Shown: piece after piece, positions 52,502 through 57,719 of the stretch
Layout of the letters: the number at the start of each line of letters is the position of its first letter
Position numbering within the stretch: position 1 is the first letter of the stretch
NCBI RefSeq assembly: GCF_042432495.1
Contig: NZ_JBHLXC010000004.1
Location: 1-57,719 of the forward strand
Origin: Pseudochelatococcus lubricantis
GTDB lineage: Bacteria; Pseudomonadota; Alphaproteobacteria; Rhizobiales; Beijerinckiaceae
Direction of reading: 5' to 3'
DNA: 57,719 bases
The notes under the pieces: model-generated
Databases searched by the model: none
What the model was told of the DNA's origin: nothing
The model's input: only the letters and a program-made list of their open reading frames with translations
Made by a program: the position numbers and the translations under genes

Positions 52502-53212
52502 CTATGCCGGCAGGACGACCACCTTCGTCTTGACCGGCGTTCGTGAGTACAGGTCGATCATGTCCTGGCTCAGGAGGCCGACACAGCCGCTTGTGAGGTT
52601 CGTGCCGATCGTCTCGGGGATGCTGCTGGCGTAGAGCGTGTAGAGCGTGTAAGCGCCGTTCTGGTAGAGATAGAGCGCACGCGCACCAAGCGGGTTGTCG
52701 AGGCCGCCCGGCATGCCGCGTGCATATTTGGCCGCCTCGGGCTGGCGCTGGATCATCTCCTTGGGCGGTGTCCAGATCGGCCATTCGCCCTTGCGTCCGA
52801 CATAGGCATCACCGCTCCACAGGAACCCGGCGCGGCCGACATTGGCGCCATACCGCGTGGCGGATCCGTCGCCCTCGACACGGTAGACGTAGTAGTTCTT
52901 CGGATCGACGACAATCGTGCCTGGCTCTTCCTTGCTGTCGAAGCGAACGATCCGGCGGTAGTATTTCTGATCGACCTTGCTGACATCGACCGCCGGGATC
53001 GGGAATTTCTCATCGGGCACCGGCCCGTAGATCTGCTCTGCGTAGGCGAGGCTTATGCCGTCGGATGTCGCGCAGCCGGCCAGCCCCAGCGCGCCGATAC
53101 CGGCGGCCGAGCCGACCAGAAACGATCGGCGGTTGAGAAGCCCTGCCCGACGCCCGAACAGCGCGGTCTCGTCCATCTTGCCGGCATCGGCATTCCCACG
53201 ATTGATGATCAT
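52502..53212 (-). CDS. L,D-transpeptidase-fold (YkuD) lipoprotein with altered active site
   Basis: This 236-residue protein has NRRSFLVGSAAGIGALGLAG then Cys47, a twin-arginine-like signal ending in a lipobox, and a YkuD domain (GTIVVDPKNYYVYRVEGDGS). The catalytic Cys210 is kept (TSGCVGLL), but the usual HG before PETIG is YA (residues 194-195) and the Arg after the Cys region is Gly212. Canonical enzymes have HGT...SxGCIR. It may be inactive, altered in specificity or a cell-wall binding protein. The start could also be the ATG at residue 13. Confidence 0.8.
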   Translation of the reverse strand: MIINRGNADAGKMDETALFGRRAGLLNRRSFLVGSAAGIGALGLAGCATSDGISLAYAEQIYGPVPDEKFPIPAVDVSKVDQKYYRRIVRFDSKEEPGTIVVDPKNYYVYRVEGDGSATRYGANVGRAGFLWSGDAYVGRKGEWPIWTPPKEMIQRQPEAAKYARGMPGGLDNPLGARALYLYQNGAYTLYTLYASSIPETIGTNLTSGCVGLLSQDMIDLYSRTPVKTKVVVLPA

Positions 53213-53746
53213 GACTTTGAATTTCCCATGTCCTGCTGCCCGGCGAGATAAGGCTCCGGCATGCCTCCACTGAGCGTCTTGCCGAGCTGAGATTGCCAGC
53301 ACGCGGCTCGACTAGCAAGCTCAGGCTTTCGCCGCGCGGTGCCTGCCGCGCATCAAGGCCGGCAAGAGCCACGCGGTCCCGCACTCCAGACTGCGCCGGC
53401 CCGACGCTTTGAGTCGATCATGCCGTTGCCCCGGGCATAAGGCAAGGCGACCGTGCTTGCGGGCGCGCTGCTTCTGTTTTCAGGGTTTGTCGATCTGGCC
53501 ATCGCGCTAGATTTCGGCCTTCGTGAAACGAATCTGAGCATTGCAGGCCTCGTGATGGCGTGAGCCCGCATGTCCTGCGCCGAAATTGCGAGCGCCGAGA
53601 CCTTGAACACGATTCAGGACCGGGCAAAACGTCGGGAAGCAATGCGGTTGCGCATCGCCGCCTGCGACGCTTCGGGTCCATTGCCGTTCCTCGGATGTGC
53701 GTCGCTGTCACAGGCACCTCTCCATATGGGAACAACTCCCGCCATT
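53213..53746. other. Intergenic region without a recognisable gene
   Basis: About 530 bp in which several frames stay open because of GC content, but none has family-like residues or a good ribosome site. Nothing regulatory is assigned. Confidence 0.5.
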
Positions 53747-54127
53747 TCAGGCGTATTGCGCGAGTCCGTTACCAAAGGACCAGTTCTCTTTCTCACCCTC
53801 GATAAGATTCACGAACACATCCTCCGGCCGGATGCCCGGGTTTTCGCCGAGTAGCTCCGCGATCCGTCTGAACAGAGCCTTCTTCTGCTCCACGGTTCGG
53901 GTATTCCGCGCGCTGATCTGGATCAGCACGAGGTCATCGCTGCGGGCGATATCGAGATAAGATGCCCCGTAACGGAAATTCGCTGCGTCATGCTCGCTGA
54001 TGACCATGAACTGGTCGCCCTCCGGCACGTCGAAAGTGTCGCGCGTGGCTTGATAGAGGCTATCGAAGATTGCGCTGCGGTAAGCTGCCGATTTCCCGGC
54101 GCGCATCGAGATGTGAACGAGCGGCAT
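53747..54127 (-). CDS. Tautomerase-family protein
   Basis: This 126-residue protein starts at MPLVHISMRAGKSAAYR, where Pro after the initiator Met is the catalytic base of the 4-oxalocrotonate tautomerase superfamily; GGAGGG precedes this start. It has the family C-terminus KENWSFGNGLAQYA and the DVFVNLIE strand. It is divergently transcribed from a LysR gene, the classic layout of a regulator controlling a small enzyme gene. Confidence 0.88.
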   Translation of the reverse strand: MPLVHISMRAGKSAAYRSAIFDSLYQATRDTFDVPEGDQFMVISEHDAANFRYGASYLDIARSDDLVLIQISARNTRTVEQKKALFRRIAELLGENPGIRPEDVFVNLIEGEKENWSFGNGLAQYA

Positions 54128-54189
54128 CAGACATTCCCTCCATTCTGGTTCCGACTTTGACATTAGATGCCGTTAAGTTATTTTGATAT

Positions 54190-54207
54190 GATATGAATAG
54201 TGATATC
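54190..54207. promoter_or_regulatory. Candidate LysR-type binding site
   Basis: GATAT-N8-ATATC (54190-54207) lies in the 97-bp divergent region between tautomerase and LysR genes, which is otherwise AT-rich. It fits an AT-rich interrupted dyad of a LysR box, but is short. Confidence 0.4.
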
Positions 54208-54224
54208 TATGATAATAGATTGAA

Positions 54225-55082
54225 ATGATAGACCGCTCCCTCGACCTGGACTCAGTCCGGGCTTTCGTTCACATCGTGGAGCTTGACAGCTTCACGCGCG
54301 CCGCCGAGGCCATGCGTACCACGCAGAGCGCAGTCAGCCTGAAGCTCAAGCGGCTTGAAGACAGGCTTGGCTGCCGGCTGATCGAGCGCACGCCCCGGTA
54401 CGTGCAGCTTTCAGCGCGCGGCGCGGCTTTCCTCGACTACGCACGCGAACTCCTGAAGGCGCATGACCGTGCGCTTGCCGTGTTCGTCGAAGCCCGGCAG
54501 CGCCTCACTATCGGCATCAGCGATCATGTCGCGGGACCTGAACTCCCCGCGCTTATCGCGCGCATGAATGCACAAGACCCCCAATTGCTGATCGAGATCC
54601 GGATCGGATCGTCGGGCGATCTGCTGCAAAGCTTTGACCGGCGGGAGCTCGACACTGTTATCATCCGCCTTCACGCGGGTCGCAGCGATGGAGAAGTGCT
54701 GACGGAGGAAAGGTTCGGCTGGTTCGCGTCACCGAGTTGGCAGTATCGGGCGGGCGAGCCCCTGCCGCTCTGCACGATGGCCGAGCCTTGTGGCGTGCGG
54801 GCGCTGGCTGGACGGATACTCGATACGGCAGGCGTACCGTGGTCGGAAATTTTCGTCGGTGGTGGTGTTGCGGCCGTCTCCGCCGCCGTCACTGCCGGAC
54901 TGGGCGTTGCCGCCCTGGCGCCGCGCATGTTGCCGCTCGGCGCGGTGGATGTCGGCCCGAAGCTGGGTTTGCCCCCTCTACCGCGCCTGCCCGTCTTGTT
55001 GCACTCGAGAGTCTTGGAGGGCCGGTCACGCGAGGCGATTGCCGCTCTCTCGGCTGCGTTCAGAAGCGTAGTGCGAGATTAG
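54225..55082 (+). CDS. LysR-family regulator (divergent from tautomerase)
   Basis: This 285-residue regulator has a winged helix (SVRAFVHIVELDSFTRAAEA then TTQSAVSLKLKRLEDRLGCR) and an effector domain (RLTIGISDHVAGPELPALIA). It likely regulates the divergent tautomerase gene at 53747. Its end overlaps the end of a truncated methyltransferase frame on the other strand. Confidence 0.9.
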   Translation: MIDRSLDLDSVRAFVHIVELDSFTRAAEAMRTTQSAVSLKLKRLEDRLGCRLIERTPRYVQLSARGAAFLDYARELLKAHDRALAVFVEARQRLTIGISDHVAGPELPALIARMNAQDPQLLIEIRIGSSGDLLQSFDRRELDTVIIRLHAGRSDGEVLTEERFGWFASPSWQYRAGEPLPLCTMAEPCGVRALAGRILDTAGVPWSEIFVGGGVAAVSAAVTAGLGVAALAPRMLPLGAVDVGPKLGLPPLPRLPVLLHSRVLEGRSREAIAALSAAFRSVVRD

Positions 55083-55481
55083 GCGACGGTTCGGGAGAGG
55101 AGCGAGGGGGTAATGGCCGTGCCGTCCCGCCTCGCTACTATTGCGCGCGGGCGTTGCTGCCGCGAGTGCGGATGACTGCTTCAGTGCGTGTGCGCTGAAG
55201 GATAGGTCGGCGACCGGACCTTCCTCCTGGTCGATGTCGACGATCGAATGCGAGAACGGGTCGTCCATGCTCTCCGGCAGGCCATGGGCAGCCACGTAGC
55301 GGCGATGAGCGAGCCAGCGGGTGTTATCGTCGTTCGCCACCATCCTGCCGTCGCGGCCGCTATAGTTCACGATGTAGGGTGGGTCGATCAGAATGAAGTC
55401 CACCGATCCTCTGTCGAAAGAGCGCATCGTCTGGATGCAATCGGCGTTGAAAATCGAGCCAGGGGTGTGGGTCGACGGCAT
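55026..55481 (-). pseudogene. Truncated DNA methyltransferase in a chimeric frame
   Basis: Residues from about 55460 to 55317 read GSIFNADCIQTMRSFDRGSV then DFILIDPPYIVNYSGRDGR, the start of an N6-adenine methyltransferase with the DPPY motif. After NTRWL the homology ends and an unrelated stretch follows (FSHSIVDIDQEEGPVADLSF). The first codons come from the IS66 remnant upstream, so both ends are foreign and the catalytic core is incomplete. Confidence 0.65.
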
Positions 55482-56383
55482 TGAGCTTGGCCGTTTCGAT
55501 CAGGGTTTAGGCGATTGCCGCGGCCTTGCCGCCCGCCTCGGAGCCGAGGAAGAGGTAGTTCTTTCGCCCGAGGGCGATGGCACGCATGCCGCGTTCGGCA
55601 GCGTTATTGTCGAGTTCCAGGATGCAGTGGTCGAGGTAAGGGCGCAGGCGTTCCATTCGGGCCAGGGCATAGCGGATGGCCGCTGCGCGTGGGGATTTGC
55701 CCGAGATTGTGGTGAGTTGCGTGGCCAGCCAAGCCTCGAGATCATCGAAGACAGGGGCGGCATGGGTCTTTCGCAGCTCTGCGCGACGATCAGGTGGCGA
55801 CCCTCGAGCTTCCTTTTCGATGGCATATAGCTGGGCGATCCGGCCGATGGCCTCTTCGGCGATGGGGGAGCCTTGCAACCGGTGGATGTCCACGAACTTG
55901 CGCCGGACATGGGCCATGCAGGCGACCTCGCGGATAGCAGCCGAGCGGTAGAGATCCTCGAACCCGGCATAGCCATCGGCATGCATCCAGCCGTGGAAGC
56001 GGGCGAGATGATCCTTCGGGTGCTGGCCCTTGCGGTCACCCGAGAACCGATACCAGGCCGCCGGAGGCGCATCACTGCTCCATGGGCGTTCGCCGCGGGC
56101 GTCAATCCAGAGCCGGGCCATCTGGGTCTTGCCGGTGCCGGGGCGAGCATGCCGACCGGCGTGTCGTCGGCGAAGATGGCCTCGGCCGACAGGACATGGC
56201 GGCCGATGGCGTCAGTTCCACCTCCATCCGGGGAATGTGGTCTGGGATCGGACGGCGTTTGGGTTTGTCCTTCTCCTCGATGTCCGGCAACTTCAACCGC
56301 GCCGTCATTGCCGCAAAGCCCTTGCGCATGTCCGTGACCCCGGCAGCCAGCCAGACCTGCGTATTGACTGGCACCGGGATCAC
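55455..56383 (-). pseudogene. IS66-family transposase remnant, frameshifted
   Basis: It begins at 56383 with MIPVPVNTQVWLAAGVTDMR, the start of IS66 TnpB, and jumps after about 28 residues into TnpC (LKLPDIEEKDKPKRR). At least two frameshifts follow (near 56200 and 56140), then the TnpC end (HARARRKFVDIH-like HVRRKFVDIH, DNNAAERGMRAIALGRKNYL). At 55507 a TAA replaces the usual Tyr, and LIETAKLNAVDPHPWL continues past it before ending at the methyltransferase junction. Its missing C-terminus resembles the piece at 1-48. Confidence 0.85.
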
Positions 56384-56402
56384 GCCGTCTCTGCCCCGGA
56401 TG

Positions 56403-56585
56403 CTAGCACTGGAGACCGCCTATCTCCACGATTTCCCATCCCTCCCGCTCAGCCAAGATGCGGCAGAGACGGAGCTGATCACCGATAGATTCGGGGTTCT
56501 GGAGATCGGAGGAGCAACGGACGTAGAGGGCGGCAGATAGAAGATGGAAGTTACGGCATTTGAGAGCCGGAGCTACTGGCAGCAA
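56403..56585 (-). pseudogene. Large serine recombinase, N-terminal fragment
   Basis: The sequence ALYVRCSSDLQNPESIGDQL then RLCRILAEREGWEIVEI matches the N-terminus of large serine recombinases, with the catalytic Ser in the RCSSDLQ motif. It ends after about 60 residues, next to the IS66 remnant. A C-terminal piece of a similar protein is at 36818-37249. Confidence 0.72.
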
Positions 56586-56781
56586 AATGCCCGACTACGG
56601 CCCCCCTCGTGCGCCTCTCTCCACCCGGATTAAGCCCACGTCAGCACCTCATGCAACCCTTTGGGAGACACTCTTCTACGCCCCGCTACGTTTCGTAGGT
56701 GGTTGCGGGGTTCGACACACTCGATTTTCACCTGCGAAACTAAGTACTTGATCTTACTGACGCGACATATTTTCCCGAAAC

Positions 56782-56818
56782 AAAACCCCCGGCAAATCAT
56801 TGATTTTGCTGGGGGTTT
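56782..56818 (-). terminator. Rho-independent terminator
   Basis: AAACCCCC (56783-56790) with GGGGGTTT (56811-56818), extended by GCAAATCA with TGATTTTGC, gives a long stem with one bulge. On the minus strand it ends in TTTTGTTT. It lies 11 bp after a tRNA 3'-end copy and is probably the former terminator of that tRNA gene. Confidence 0.75.
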
Positions 56819-56828
56819 CTGAATGTCT

Positions 56829-56844
56829 TGGTTGCGGGGGCAGG
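56829..56844 (-). other. tRNA 3'-end fragment, candidate attachment site
   Basis: The minus strand reads CCTGCCCCCGCAACCA, the exact 3' end including CCA expected of an initiator tRNA-Met. Nothing tRNA-like precedes it. An 11-bp part (TGGTTGCGGGG on the plus strand) is repeated at 56700-56710. Short tRNA 3' ends next to the tRNA's own terminator are typical att sites left at one end of an integrated element. Confidence 0.6.
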
Positions 56845-56921
56845 CAACCACCGATACCGACATTCGCTGGAGGTCGCCATCTAGGGGCCCCTCGGCAAGC
56901 GGCTTTCACGCCGTCAGACCT

Positions 56922-57236
56922 TCATTCAATGTCTTCATAGTAGGTCAGCGCGGGCAGGTGCCGTTTCTGGTGCAGGATGCGCAAGACGACGATCGCACCG
57001 CGTGCAGCTTCAATCGGGGCATAGAATATGATGTGCTTTTGATAACTGACAGATCGCATCCCGGGCAGAAACAGGTCACGCGGACGCCCGGCATTTGGCG
57101 CACGCTCGATCTGGTCGAATGCGGTAACAAGGCCGCGATAGTAGCGCAGCCATTGCTCCCTGCCCCACTGCTCCACGGTATACTGCCGTATCTCCTGAAG
57201 ATCCTGCATGGCAAGATTGGACAGACGGATCACCAT
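56922..57236 (-). CDS. parE: ParE/RelE-family toxin
   Basis: This 104-residue toxin shows the ParE pattern: MVIRLSNLAMQDLQEIRQYT, a Tyr-rich helix (WLRYYRGLVTAFDQI), PNAGRPRDLFLPGMRSVSYQ and a final strand VVLRILHQKRHLPA. ParE toxins poison DNA gyrase. It starts 8 bp after the antitoxin stop codon and is on the same transcript. Confidence 0.92.
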   Translation of the reverse strand: MVIRLSNLAMQDLQEIRQYTVEQWGREQWLRYYRGLVTAFDQIERAPNAGRPRDLFLPGMRSVSYQKHIIFYAPIEAARGAIVVLRILHQKRHLPALTYYEDIE

Positions 57237-57244
57237 ACCGCAGA

Positions 57245-57487
57245 TTAGCCCCTGAAGGCATCAGGCTCAAAGGCTTGCGGATCGAACTCTACGAAAGCCC
57301 CGGCCTCGGCCTCGGATGCCGCGTGTTCAAGTTCGGCCTTCAGCGCATAGAACTGACGGGCGCCGTCCTTCTCCATCAGTAGGCGAATCCCAGCACGCAC
57401 GACCTCGCTGAGATTGGCATAGGCCCCGGACCGGATCTGGCCGTCCACATAGTCCCGCATCGGTTCTGTCAGATGGATGTTCGGCAT
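57245..57487 (-). CDS. parD: ParD-family antitoxin
   Basis: This 80-residue antitoxin starts at MPNIHLTEPMRDYVDGQIRS, with AGGAGAT six bases upstream, and has the ribbon-helix-helix DNA-binding domain (NLSEVVRAGIRLL) and an acidic C-terminal toxin-binding tail. A longer frame with an upstream Met lacks family support. It should autorepress the pair through the palindrome just upstream. Confidence 0.92.
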   Translation of the reverse strand: MPNIHLTEPMRDYVDGQIRSGAYANLSEVVRAGIRLLMEKDGARQFYALKAELEHAASEAEAGAFVEFDPQAFEPDAFRG

Positions 57488-57501
57488 GATCACATCTCCT
57501 A

Positions 57502-57530
57502 TATGCTCGATAATATCAGATTCGAGCATA
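57502..57530. promoter_or_regulatory. ParD operator palindrome
   Basis: TATGCTCGA (57502-57510) and TCGAGCATA (57522-57530) form a perfect inverted repeat centred about 30 bp before the parD start, where the antitoxin complex is expected to bind. Confidence 0.65.
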
Positions 57531-57719
57531 AACTCAACCGGCGGGACGAGTTTCGGAAGCGCCGCCTGTTCAGCAGGGAATATCGCCGCCTGTTCGGATC
57601 ACCTCCGGGCCGGGACGGCGAGGCCATCCGCAGGGCTTTCGCTCCGCACGTGTGTCAATCGGCGTCGAACCTTGGCTCTGACTCACTTTTGATGAAATTC
57701 AGGCGTTCAACTGGCGTTG
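57531..57719. other. End of window, no gene recognised
   Basis: About 190 bp with a short direct repeat CGCCGCCTGTTC (near 57570 and 57590). No credible frame or family match is seen. Confidence 0.4.

Noticed and set aside
53213..53746. Several 60-90 codon frames between the YkuD and tautomerase genes
   Set aside because: They overlap each other on both strands and none shows family motifs.

Overview
The window is GC-rich DNA with an alphaproteobacterial, probably Hyphomicrobiales (Rhizobiales), character. This rests on an NtrY/NtrX pair, a phnCDEE phosphonate importer, RIME-like intergenic palindromes and LIV-type transport linked to CoA pathways. No ribosomal RNA is present, so the genus is left open.

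Layout. (1) 1-10761: a type I-C CRISPR-Cas locus on the minus strand (cas3, a GIY-YIG nuclease-like gene, cas5c, cas8c, cas7, cas4, cas1, cas2), then leader and an array of 36 identical 32-bp repeats. The distal end of the array is cut by an IS66-family element whose terminus lies at position 68, inside a repeat. (2) 11071-18582: an FCD-type GntR regulator with its own promoter/operator, a three-gene ABC importer (fused permease, binding protein, ATPase) and two enolase-superfamily dehydratases, together a likely acid-sugar uptake and breakdown operon. (3) 18929-35390: a large catabolic cluster with a LIV-type ABC importer, two oxidoreductases, a metallo-beta-lactamase-fold hydrolase, an isochorismatase-fold protein, three CaiB/BaiF CoA-transferases, two hot-dog hydratases and a CitE-like CoA-ester lyase. 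Enzyme order (activate, hydrate, cleave) suggests breakdown of a branched dicarboxylate through CoA thioesters. A repeated ATGCATTAT-type motif lies in front of its transcription units and is a candidate operator for the embedded GntR regulator. (4) 35403-37249: mobile debris (IS3 remnant, an IS5/IS427-type element with a -1 frameshift signal, C-terminal part of a large serine recombinase). (5) 37542-47580: tRNA-Ser(GGA), phnCDEE, ntrYX, an orphan type III Mod-like methyltransferase and rpmJ. (6) 47817-55082: small accessory genes, a DoxX/VOC/glutathionyl-hydroquinone reductase/LysR group that looks like quinone detoxification, a YkuD-fold protein with an altered active site, and a tautomerase/LysR pair. 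(7) 55026-57719: more debris (truncated methyltransferase, broken IS66, N-terminal part of a serine recombinase), a 16-nt tRNA 3'-end copy next to a terminator, and a ParDE toxin-antitoxin pair.

The most interesting signals are the IS66 insertion into the CRISPR array with an 8-bp target duplication, the GIY-YIG gene embedded in the type I-C operon, the shared palindromic motif of the CoA cluster, and two recombinase fragments whose placement would fit an inversion of about 19.5 kb.
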